This document shows, one piece after another, positions 1 through 8,939 of a stretch of DNA of 64,000 nucleotides. The stretch spans positions 58,743,056 through 58,807,055 of the forward strand of contig CM064871.1 of assembly GCA_032719365.1 (NCBI GenBank), in the 5' to 3' direction. Origin of the DNA: Prinsepia uniflora (lineage: Eukaryota > Streptophyta > Magnoliopsida > Rosales > Rosaceae). How positions within the stretch are numbered: position 1 is the first letter of the stretch; the number at the start of each line of letters is the position of its first letter. The notes under the pieces were generated by a model. The model did not search any database. It was not told where the DNA came from and saw only the letters and a list, made by a program, of their open reading frames with translations. A program made the position numbers and the translations under genes.

Positions 1-223
1 AGAACCCCTTTATGTTGGACAGAAGTGGGTGAAAGAAAATTGTCTAAATCTGAATTAATTGATCTGACGACGGAGAAAGTTAAGCACATCCGAGATAGAC
101 TCAAGGTAGCCCAAGACAGACAATTCCCCTAGTGAAAGTGCTTTGGAGGAATCAGAATGTAGAAGAAGCTACGTGGGAACCCGAAGCTCAAGTGCGGGAG
201 CAGTATCTGTACTTATTTCCGTG
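1..223 (+). pseudogene. 3' end of pol of element A, internally deleted
   Basis: Bases 1-123 align with 8321-8443 of the intact element B, which is the end of integrase just before the GPY/F region. Bases from about 124 align with B from about 8802, the chromodomain end. Roughly 360 bp are missing between them and the join shifts the frame, giving a TAG at 133. The rest of the chromodomain tail can still be followed to a TGA at 221-223. This is the C-terminal remnant of a Tekay-type polyprotein whose body lies left of the window. It cannot make a working integrase C-terminus. Confidence 0.9.
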
Positions 224-246
224 AATTTTCGGGGACGAAATTTCCT

Positions 247-258
247 AAGGGGGGAAGG
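247..258 (+). other. Polypurine tract of element A
   Basis: AAGGGGGGAAGG lies immediately before the LTR start TGTAACGCCCC at 260, in the same arrangement as in element B (8927-8938). It would prime plus-strand DNA synthesis. Confidence 0.85.
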
Positions 259-259
259 T

Positions 260-1298
260 TGTAACGCCCCGAAAATCCAAAAAAAATTGTAAAATATTAA
301 AATAATGTGAAAATGACGTTTTACCCTTGACGGAATATGGCTAAAAGTTGACTTTTTGTTTAAAATACTTTTGGTGCATTTCTCGAGGACCGTTGTGTAG
401 GTCCCGAGACGCTGAATCCGTAGACAGGTGGCACGTCGAAAACGGAGCTCGTATGAAAAAGTTATGGGTCTGGGAAGTTCAGGAGCAAAATGGTCATTTG
501 TGACCTTAAGGGTAAAATGGTAATTTTAAGTGGATATTGATTAGACGGTGAAGAAGATGATTATCATGTGATTTCAATGCTGATTCATTCCACCTAATGA
601 GTCACATAATTCATCAAGTGACAAGTGTCACTTGTTAACAAGGATTAGTGGCATTGTTATATTAATTAATTAGTTAGCAGATTTGATAATGAAGGGGAGG
701 ATTAACAAAACTCGACCAAAAATAATACAAAATAGAGAACAACAATCTCCTCAAAACCTTGTGATCGATTAGCAGTAAAACAAAGGAGAACCAGTGCGAT
801 TGAATAAGTAATTAGAGAGAAAAATCGAAGGGAAACAGAGTATAAACACCAATGAACACCATACTAAGCAAACCCGAAAATTCACCCAACACCCTGATTT
901 TCGATTTTGATTTTTAAGACGATCTCGATCGCAATTGAAGTGATATTAAGCTTTCTGGGAACTAGACGACTCGAACCCAATCAATTGGAACGAAAATTGG
1001 AGGCGAATTGGGGACGAACAAGCTCTGCAACTGTTTCGGAAATTCGAGCTTGAGTTCGATTACTTAGAGGTAATAATTCATGAAATTGATTTCAATTTCG
1101 TGTTTATAATGGACCTATGATGCTTCTGGTATGATCAATTGAAGGAAACAGGCTGGTTTTGGGTAGAACCCGAATTCGAATCCGTCGGGTGTTCATCGTG
1201 AGTCGAGGATTGTGAGGGCTTGTGTGATTAAATTAAACTTATAGAACTATAATTTGGATTGAATTGATGTTAATGAGTGAAAGAAGGGACACAATTGA
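260..1298 (+). repeat. Element A 3' LTR, first part (split by element B)
   Basis: The LTR begins TGTAACGCCCCG after the polypurine tract and is cut at 1298 by element B. It resumes at 12013, so the whole LTR is about 2544 bp. It is related to B's LTR but distinct. It has one AGACAGGTGGCACG module (about 422) and a donor-like AGAG|GTAATA near 1069-1075, comparable to B's leader layout. No coding region was seen; the short ORF at 1270-1488 crosses the junction with B and is accidental. Confidence 0.92.
1294..1298 (+). repeat. Target-site duplication of element B, left copy
   Basis: ATTGA directly precedes B's 5' LTR and is repeated at 12008-12012 directly after B's 3' LTR. A 5-bp duplication is typical of Ty3/gypsy integration. 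Confidence 0.97.
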
Positions 1299-2177
1299 TG
1301 TAACGCCCCGGACATTTAGAAAATGTAATTTTGTAACATAATGAGTAAATGACGTTTTTACCCTTGTGAATAGTATAGTCAAATTGTTGACTTTTTGATT
1401 GGTGAATCAAACGGATGTTGACCGATGACCGTGACGTAGTTCGGGACGTCACGAGTCCATAGACAGGTGGCACGCCCAATTCCGACAATCTGGGAAAAAG
1501 TTATGACGTTCGGAAGCCCAAGGGCATTTTCGTAATTTGGGCGAAAAGGGGGGAAAATGTTGACTTTTTGTTTGCCAACTAATTTTCACACGATTCGAAG
1601 ACCGTTAGGTAGGTCTCGATGCCCGGAGTACAACGACAGGCGGCACGTCGAAAACGGAGTTCGGTTACGAACGTTACGGGTCACGGAAGGCTAGGGGCAA
1701 AATGGTAATTTGTCCAACCAGGGGCAAAATGGACTTTTGGCCTTGATCAGACTTGTCTTTTGTCTGATTCTCACTTCATAAAACATAGAACCGGGTCTTA
1801 AGGGAAACACAATAATATCCCATTTTGACTACTTTTCCCCAAATTTAGGCTTGGACAATGATTATGTCCAATTGGCCCGTGATAAGCCCCAAACTCGTCG
1901 CCATTATGCAATTGAACGTCTAAGTAGCATAACTGAGAGAGAGGGACTTGAGAGGTTCAGAGAACTGAGAGAATTTTGCTTCGAAAATTCTGGGAAATTG
2001 GGGGAAAATCGAATTCGGATTTGGGAGCCAGGAGAGGACCAATTGAGGATTCCATTAGGTTGCTGGGATCAAAACTAAAAGCTTTGCAACAAAAACGAGA
2101 AGAATTCGTGTCGAATTGAGGAAGAACAGACGCTGCCATGGCTGCCAAAAATCGACCTTGAGTTCAGATACTTAGAG

Positions 2178-4045
2178 GTAAGCTCAATCGAAATTGATCA
2201 TGGAAAATTGTTCATTATACTCTCACGAAGCTAACCATATGAATTAATTGAAAAATCAGGCACGGAATCGTGAAACCCGATTAGGAGACCCGTCGAATTT
2301 CGATCGTGAGTCGTGAAGATTTGGACCTTACCTGAGGTAATTGAATTCACAGAACTAAAATGAGGTTAGAGTAGATGAGATCAGTTGAAAGAACGGATCG
2401 ATTTGAGGTCGAATTGGCTGAGATTGCATCGGATCCTATCGCGGGTATTTCAACCCGTTTATCAGACAAACGGGCGAGAACGATGCACTGTAGCTGTACT
2501 GTGCTGGGCGCGTGGCTTTCACGCGCAGCCGCTTGCGGCGGCGCGTGACGGCGCGTGGGGAGGATTCCGGCAAAGTGTTCAACATGAGACTTGATGTTCT
2601 CGATGATACGAACCTATCCGCGTTGGTTTCGGGTCAATCGGATATGGTTTCAGTGTAGTTCCGAGTACCCGACACGTTTAAATTTATATTAAAATAATAT
2701 TATAAAATTCCGACAACTAGGGGATTCCTGTTTAAGGATTGTATGATAGCCTAGTAACCTTAAATCACTTTGTTTGACAGGCTGGAATATTCCCGGGACT
2801 TCGGAGGAAAACGAACAGCTCGAGGCTGAACCATCGGGACGGTGTGTGTGAGTGGACTTTTGGTTTTCTAACTGTGATGCATGCATATATGGTTTAAAAT
2901 GCTTATTTATATGATTTTCTATGAATTGACATGATTGATGCTTTGATTCGGTGATTCCTCGATTTTCTCGGTTTTATGATTATTATATTATTATATTCTG
3001 GCACGCTTTTCGAGAAATCATGAAATTGGTTAAAAATGATATTGTGGGCGTGAGAACCCAAGTAAATAATGATTTTGACTCGGATTTGGAGTTACATGTG
3101 AATTTGATGATTTTTAGTATTTTCGTGATTATTTTAATCAGTCTTTCGGGCACGTTTTACGAGGAACGTGCAAATGATGTTTTGGGCTAGGCCCGGATTG
3201 AAAATGATATTTGGACTCGGATTATGAGTCAATGATTGATTTTATGGATTTACGTGATCGTGGCAACTCGGGTTTACGGTTGCACGAATTTACGTGAAAT
3301 TGATATTTTGGGCTTGAGACCCAATGGAATTGTGATTTTGAATGGATTTGTATTTCCATGTGATGACATGATGATATTGATGATTTTCGGATTTATAAAG
3401 TAAATCGGGACTTTGGTTATGTTGGGGCTGAGACCCTGTGTTGATATATGATTTGGTTTTTAATGCAACTGTTTTTCACTGGTTTTTGTGATGATGATAT
3501 GTTGCGGATAATTAGGGCTTTCGGGTGAAAATATGTTTTTTTCCCCGGAGTGCACCCTGGAGATAACGCTCGCCTTCGGGATGGAAGTGTTTACCCCGAA
3601 GAGGTCACGTAGCACGATCTTTGTCTTGCAGCCCAGGGGAGGCTTGACTCAGATCAGATGTGCTGGATTACATGGATCGGTAAGTGATGTGTTCACGAGA
3701 TCCGGATCGTCGGCTGGTGAGGTTTTTCCCAGCGACGGATTGCTGACTGATGATGTGTTCACAGCAGCGGATGCTCGGATTTTGAGCGGTCCTTGAGCCT
3801 ATTGATATGCACGCGTTGCAGGGATAAAACGTGACTCTAAGCAACAAGATATGGAAATAAGTCCCGTGGTTTTGTGGAAATTGTTTTGATTGATCCACTT
3901 TAATTGATTTCCCATTATCACTCGTGTTTTATGATATGCATGCATGTTTGTGAAAACTGGAGGGTAAGAACTGTATTTTGGCAAATGTTTTTATAAGAGG
4001 TCATTTTTGTCCACTCACACCTTTATTGTTTTATGCACCCTCCAG
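2178..4045 (+). promoter_or_regulatory. Possible spliced leader segment inside the element B LTR
   Basis: Two intron-like intervals are visible: 2178-2780 (AGAG|GTAAGC to TTTGACAG|G) and about 2842-4045 (GTGTGTGAGT to a T-rich tract and CCCTCCAG|G). They flank a short exon-like block of about 61 bp (2781-2841). The same order and spacing occur in the LTRs of A, C, D, E, G and H, although sequence between the sites has diverged. This is inference from motif conservation; alternative explanations are a conserved regulatory module or chance. The same interval recurs in the 3' LTR at 9819-11686. Confidence 0.4.
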
Positions 4046-4230
4046 GCCAGAGTACAGGTACGAGGGCTAAAAACGAGGCAAGCGAGGCAAAAGAATAAAT
4101 AGACCGTTGCGCACTCAGACATTCTACAGAGTAGGAATTTGACCCCTATCTGTAATGATACCTATGCTCTGTATTGTCCTTGACTAGTCAAACTTGTGAC
4201 GTCATTGGTCTGTAAAACTTAACTATCCCT

Positions 4231-4315
4231 TGTCTGACAATGTTTCCGGGATTTGTTGTGTGTTGTGTGTAATAAGTTTGGTTACTTTTCGGAAATTTTT
4301 AGTTATTGTCAGACG
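4231..4315 (+). promoter_or_regulatory. Conserved terminal LTR hairpin (GTCTGAC / GTCAGAC arms)
   Basis: TGTCTGACA at 4231-4239 can pair with TGTCAGAC at 4307-4314 across a loop of about 67 nt. The second arm is followed by GGGAGCAGGA, which recurs near the end of most LTRs in the window. In C and D the arms are separated by only 3 nt. Possible roles are RNA 3'-end formation, dimerisation or reverse-transcription control; none can be assigned from sequence. Confidence 0.5.
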
Positions 4316-4369
4316 GGAGCAGGATTCATCACGACTATCGAGGGATAATCGGGATGGGTCCTGTCAAAT

Positions 4370-4381
4370 TGGTATCAGAGC
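4370..4381 (+). other. Primer binding site of element B (initiator Met tRNA)
   Basis: TGGTATCAGAGC lies 3 bp after the LTR end. It is the known complement of the 3' end of plant initiator methionine tRNA and is the standard minus-strand primer site of this retrotransposon lineage. Confidence 0.95.
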
Positions 4382-4461
4382 ATTAGGTCACGGTCTGAGT
4401 CTTACACATTAGTATACACGAATTGTGATATTGATATGTTTCTCTTACAGAACATCACAAT

Positions 4462-7400
4462 ATGCCTCCGAGACGCGAGCCCCGTACCCAGTCTGGCGAT
4501 GATTTTGGAGGTCCGGACATTGAGAGAGCTCAACGTTTAGGGGCCATTGCATTCACTGGCCTGACTGATCCAGAAGAGGCTTTTGAGTGGATCACTCAAT
4601 TTGAGCGGATCTTCGAGATTATGCAATGTCCACCAGGAGATATGGTTCCACTGGCCACATTTATGCTGAGTAGCCAAGCTTACCGTTGGTGGCGCGGATT
4701 GCAACTAACAGGGATGGATGCCCGTACTCTGAGTTGGGAGGACTTCCGTCATCGTTTCCTGGATCAGTTCTATCCTCGCTCCTTTCGTAATGCCAGGGAG
4801 GTTGAATTCCTACAACTACATCAGGGGGACATGTCAGTGGCAGACTATGAACTGAAATTCCTGAACCTGTCCAGTTTTGCTCCTCTTTATGTATCTAACG
4901 AGGAGGACAAGTGCCGAAGGTTCGAGCAAGGACTGAGGAATGACATCCGAGGAGCTGTGACTGTGGGAACTTATGCCACCCTGCGGGAGTTGTCTGATGC
5001 AGCTGCACGAGTTGAGGCGACCTTGCAAGTGCCACAGCAGTTTTCGGGCTCTGGTCGACGCCGGGACCGTCAGTACCAGGGATCTACGAACCAGAGGTCC
5101 TCCAAGCGAGGTAATTATGGCTCTGGATCTTCGCGTGGCGCTCGTCCGAGTTTTGGAGGTAGGGGAACACAGACATTTGGGTATCGACCATCAGCGACTG
5201 CACAGTTCAGAGAGGCATCAGTGGGATCTACTGACCGACAGAGTAATGACCGAGGCAATGTTCTTGTCTGCTTTTACTGTAGGGAGCCGGGTCACTTCAA
5301 ACGAGACTGTCCACGATTGGTTGGTAGTAGCGGCACTGGATGGGGCTCTACTGAGCAGGGCCCTAGTACGACTTCGGCTTCAAATGCTGCAAGTGGGAGA
5401 GGAGGTGGCAGAACTCGGGGTGGATCTGGTGGATCACGAGGGCGTGGTCGGACTTCGGGACCACAAGCTCGAGTCTATGCAGTGACTCAACAGGAGGCCC
5501 GAGCAGCCCCGGAGGTGGTGACAGGTATGCTTACTATTTTCGGTCATCATGCACGTACTTTAATAGATCCGGGAGCTACCCACTCTTTTGTTTCTCGGGA
5601 GTATGCACTGTTGGCAGATAGAGAGATTTCTGCGATCGGATGTGAGATGGGAGTCGGTACACCGACTGGAGAGTTGTATGTAGTAAACCAAGTATTACGA
5701 GGATACCCTATTGTGATAGGGGACGTGCATCTAGTGGTTGACTTGATACTCTTAGACTTGTGTGACTTTGATGTTATCCTTGGGATGGATTGGCTGACAA
5801 CCCATCATGCCTCTATCGAGTGTTTCGATAAGAGGGTGATACTTCGGAGCCCTGGATTACCTGAGGTGATATTTCAGGGAGATCGGAGGATGATAACCCC
5901 TAGAGTCATATCAGCCCTCTCGGCAGATAGATTTCTGAGGAAGGGCTGTCAGGGTTATCTAGCTTATGTTGTCGATGTGCGGGATGCACCAATCAAGGCC
6001 GAGGATATCCCAGTAGTGGGTGACTTCCCAGATGTATTTCCTGAGGATTTACCAGGATTACCCCCTTCTCGAGAGATTGAGTTCACTATCGAACTAATTC
6101 CTGGTACACGACCTATATCCTTGACACCTTATCGGATGGCACCAGCGGAGTTAAGGGAATTGAAGGTACAGTTGCAAGATCTTGTGGATGTGGGATTCAT
6201 TCGACCAAGTGTATCGCCATGGGGAGCCCCAGTATTGTTTGTGAAAAAGAAGGAAGGAAGTTTGAGACTCTGTATGGATTACAGGCAACTTAACAAAGTC
6301 ACGATAAAGAATAAGTATCCTTTGCCTCGGATTGATGATCTGTTTGATCAATTAAGGGGAGCCAAGTATTTTTCGAAGATTGATCTGCGTTCTGGTTACC
6401 ACCAGTTAAGGATTCGGGAGGAGGACATTCCAAAAACAGCTTTTCGAACTCGGTATGGTCATTATGAATTTCTGGTGATGCCATTTGGATTGACTAATGC
6501 ACCTGCGGCATTCATGGATTTGATGAACCGAGTATTCCGGAAGTACCTTGACCGATTTGTTATTGTGTTCATTGATGACATTCTAGTGTATTCAAGCAGT
6601 AAGAGGGCGCATGAGGAACATTTGAGGATTGTGCTTGATACGCTAAGGAGGAACCAGCTCTTTGCCAAACTGAGTAAGTGCCAATTTTGGTTAACGAGTG
6701 TTGGTTTTCTGGGACATGTGATTTCCGCGGATGGGATTCGTGTTGACCCCCAGAAGATAGAAGCGGTAGCAAACTGGGAGCAGCCAAAGACAGTAACCGA
6801 AGTAAGGAGCTTTTTGGGATTGGCCGGTTATTACAGACGTTTTGTGGAAGGCTTCTCCGCGATTGCTGCTCCGATGACCCGCCTAACCAGGAAAGGAATC
6901 AAGTTTGTTTGGGGCGAAGACTGTGAGCAAAGTTTCCAAGAATTGAAGAAAAGGTTGACCTCCGCTCCTATCTTAACCCTTCCGGATGATAGTGGAGAGT
7001 TTGAAGTGTACAGTGATGCATCCTTACAAGGATTAGGGTGTGTGTTAATGCAACATGGAAAGGTAATCGCATATGCCTCTCGACAACTGAAACCGCATGA
7101 ACGTAACTATCCCACTCATGATTTGGAATTAGCTGCGGTGGTACATGCCCTGAAGATTTGGAGACATTACTTGTATGGGGAGACATGTAGACTTTTCACG
7201 GATCATAAGAGTTTGAAGTACTTTTTCACACAGAAGGAATTGAATTTGAGACAGAGACGATGGTTGGAGCTAATTAAGGATTACGACTGCACGATTGAGT
7301 ACCATCCTGGAAAAGCTAATGTGGTAGCGGATGCACTGAGTCGGAAATCAGCTCACACTGTGGCACATCTACGAATGGTGCATTTACCCTTGTTGGTGGA

Positions 7401-8904
7401 ACTACGTAGGACTGGAGTTGCTTTGGGACTGGATAACCAAGGTGGCTTACTAGCAAGTTTCCAGGTGCGACCAATTCTGATTGATCGAGTTATTGAAGCC
7501 CAACTGGAAGACCCTATCTTGTGTGTCCTTCGAATTGAAGCTGATGCGGGGGAACGACAAGATGTTGCAATTAGAAGGGATGGAGCCCTAGTAAAGGACG
7601 GACGGTTGTGTGTGCCCGAAAATGTAGCATTAAAGAAAGAGATTCTGGACGAGGCCCATAGTTCAGCGTATGCAATGCATCCAGGTGGGACGAAAATGTA
7701 CCGTACGTTACGAGAGCATTATTGGTGGCCGGGTATGAAACGGGAGATTGCAGAGTTTGTGAGTAAGTGCTTGGTATGTCAACAAGTAAAGGCTGAAAGG
7801 CAAAGACCCTATGGAGCACTGCAACCCCTACCGATACCGGAATGGAAATGGGATCATATAACCATGGATTTTGTGTTTAAACTTCCTAGAACGCCTAAAG
7901 GACATGATGGAGTCTGGGTAATAGTGGATAGGCTTACCAAATCAGCTCATTTCCTACCTGTAAGGGAAGACTTTCGGTTGACGCAGTATGCCAGACTCTT
8001 CATTGACGAGATTATTCGACTCCATGGTACCCCCGTCTCTATTGTATCTGATCGAGATCCCCGATTTACATCCAGATTCTGGCAAAGCTTACAGGAAGCT
8101 TTCGGGACGAGATTGCATTTTAGCACGGCATTCCACCCTCAGACCGACGGGCAATCGGAACGGACTATTCAGACCTTGGAGGACATGATGAGGGCATGTG
8201 TCTTGCAATTCCAGGGTACTTGGGAGTCACATCTACCATTGATGGAATTCGCCTACAACAATAGTTACCAAGCAAGTATCGGGATGGCTCCTTATGAAGC
8301 CTTATATGGACGACAGTGCAGAACCCCTTTGTGTTGGACTGAGGTGGGCGAAAGGAAATTGTCTAAATCTGAATTGATAGACTTAACAACGGAAAAGGTT
8401 AAACTCATCCGAGACAGACTCAAGACAGCCCAAGACAGACAAAAGAGTTATGCAGACCACCGAGTCAGAGATCTGGAATTTGCAGTTGGAGATTGGGTAT
8501 TCTTGAAGTTATCTCCCTGGAAAGGTATTGTGCGATTCGGCAGACGCGGGAAACTGAGCCCCCGTTTCATTGGACCTTATGAGATTGTGGAGAGAATTGG
8601 TCGAGTTGCCTACAGATTAGCATTACCTTCTGAGCTTTCGAGGGTCCATGATGTTTTCCATGTGTCAATGCTACGGAAATATGTGTATGATGAGTCCCAT
8701 GTGTTGGAGGAACAGCCAGTTGAACTCAGAGAAGACCTAAGTTTTGAAGAACAGCCTGTACAGATCTTGGACCGAAAGGACAAAGTGCTCCGACGAAAGA
8801 CGATTCCCTTAGTGAAGGTTCTTTGGAGGAATCAGAACGTGGAAGAAGCTACGTGGGAACCTGAGACACAGATGCGAGACCAGTACCCGTATTTGTTTCA
8901 TTGA
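4462..8904 (+). CDS. gag-pol: Gag-Pol polyprotein with C-terminal chromodomain (Tekay-type)
   Basis: One intact frame of 1480 residues encodes the particle, protease, replication and integration functions of element B. In order: gag (about 1-260); a CCHC zinc knuckle (Cys270 to Cys283, C-x2-C-x4-H-x4-C); Gly/Arg-rich linker; an aspartic protease with DPGA at 369-372 instead of the usual DSG/DTG; reverse transcriptase (about 557-735) with FIDD at 703-706; RNase H (about 848-965, Asp852 in SDAS); integrase with zinc ligands H1073, H1086, C1103, C1106 and catalytic D1136, D1197, E1233 (the last pair 35 residues apart); a GPY/F region (FIGPYEI); and a C-terminal chromodomain-like tail ending in LWRNQNVEEATWEPE and the final residues. 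The start ATG is the first long-frame ATG after the primer site, following AACATCACAAT. No stop or frameshift was seen. The product would form cytoplasmic virus-like particles and target chromatin through the chromodomain. Confidence 0.97.
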   Translation: MPPRREPRTQSGDDFGGPDIERAQRLGAIAFTGLTDPEEAFEWITQFERIFEIMQCPPGDMVPLATFMLSSQAYRWWRGLQLTGMDARTLSWEDFRHRFLDQFYPRSFRNAREVEFLQLHQGDMSVADYELKFLNLSSFAPLYVSNEEDKCRRFEQGLRNDIRGAVTVGTYATLRELSDAAARVEATLQVPQQFSGSGRRRDRQYQGSTNQRSSKRGNYGSGSSRGARPSFGGRGTQTFGYRPSATAQFREASVGSTDRQSNDRGNVLVCFYCREPGHFKRDCPRLVGSSGTGWGSTEQGPSTTSASNAASGRGGGRTRGGSGGSRGRGRTSGPQARVYAVTQQEARAAPEVVTGMLTIFGHHARTLIDPGATHSFVSREYALLADREISAIGCEMGVGTPTGELYVVNQVLRGYPIVIGDVHLVVDLILLDLCDFDVILGMDWLTTHHASIECFDKRVILRSPGLPEVIFQGDRRMITPRVISALSADRFLRKGCQGYLAYVVDVRDAPIKAEDIPVVGDFPDVFPEDLPGLPPSREIEFTIELIPGTRPISLTPYRMAPAELRELKVQLQDLVDVGFIRPSVSPWGAPVLFVKKKEGSLRLCMDYRQLNKVTIKNKYPLPRIDDLFDQLRGAKYFSKIDLRSGYHQLRIREEDIPKTAFRTRYGHYEFLVMPFGLTNAPAAFMDLMNRVFRKYLDRFVIVFIDDILVYSSSKRAHEEHLRIVLDTLRRNQLFAKLSKCQFWLTSVGFLGHVISADGIRVDPQKIEAVANWEQPKTVTEVRSFLGLAGYYRRFVEGFSAIAAPMTRLTRKGIKFVWGEDCEQSFQELKKRLTSAPILTLPDDSGEFEVYSDASLQGLGCVLMQHGKVIAYASRQLKPHERNYPTHDLELAAVVHALKIWRHYLYGETCRLFTDHKSLKYFFTQKELNLRQRRWLELIKDYDCTIEYHPGKANVVADALSRKSAHTVAHLRMVHLPLLVELRRTGVALGLDNQGGLLASFQVRPILIDRVIEAQLEDPILCVLRIEADAGERQDVAIRRDGALVKDGRLCVPENVALKKEILDEAHSSAYAMHPGGTKMYRTLREHYWWPGMKREIAEFVSKCLVCQQVKAERQRPYGALQPLPIPEWKWDHITMDFVFKLPRTPKGHDGVWVIVDRLTKSAHFLPVREDFRLTQYARLFIDEIIRLHGTPVSIVSDRDPRFTSRFWQSLQEAFGTRLHFSTAFHPQTDGQSERTIQTLEDMMRACVLQFQGTWESHLPLMEFAYNNSYQASIGMAPYEALYGRQCRTPLCWTEVGERKLSKSELIDLTTEKVKLIRDRLKTAQDRQKSYADHRVRDLEFAVGDWVFLKLSPWKGIVRFGRRGKLSPRFIGPYEIVERIGRVAYRLALPSELSRVHDVFHVSMLRKYVYDESHVLEEQPVELREDLSFEEQPVQILDRKDKVLRRKTIPLVKVLWRNQNVEEATWEPETQMRDQYPYLFH

Positions 8905-8926
8905 AATTTCGGGGACGAAATTTCTT

Positions 8927-8938
8927 AAGGGGGGAAGG
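8927..8938 (+). other. Polypurine tract of element B
   Basis: AAGGGGGGAAGG lies just upstream of the 3' LTR start at 8940, after the stop codon of gag-pol. It is the plus-strand primer of reverse transcription and is identical to element A's tract. Confidence 0.93.
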
Positions 8939-8939
8939 T

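Larger units (their letters stand above)
1299..4366 (+). repeat. Element B 5' LTR
   Basis: It runs from TGTAACGCCCC to GGGTCCTGTCA. Visible parts are: two related modules 173 bp apart around GACAGGYGGCACG (1462 and 1635); a CpG-rich GCGCGTG block (about 2509-2560); an AT-rich TATA-like stretch (about 2679-2706); a splice-like layout (donor AGAG|GTAAGC at 2178, acceptor TTTGACAG at 2780, donor-like GTGAGT at 2848, acceptor CCCTCCAG at 4045); inverted decamers GTGAGTGGAC (2848-2857) and GTCCACTCAC (4009-4018); and terminal hairpin arms at 4231-4239 and 4307-4314. The short ORFs inside recur identically in the 3' LTR and look non-coding. Confidence 0.97.

Noticed and set aside
2951..3190. 79-residue hydrophobic frame in the B LTR (and the other short frames repeated at 9492-11625)
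   Set aside because: Identical in both LTRs because the LTRs are identical; no family resemblance; lies within the intron-like, AT-rich middle of the LTR.
4370..4381. Possible tRNA gene fragment (tRNA-Met complement)
   Set aside because: Only 12 bases at the standard position after an LTR; it is a primer binding site, and no tRNA gene was found elsewhere.
4973..5485. 170-residue plus-strand frame inside gag
   Set aside because: Alternate-frame shadow of the zinc-knuckle and Gly/Arg-rich part of gag-pol.
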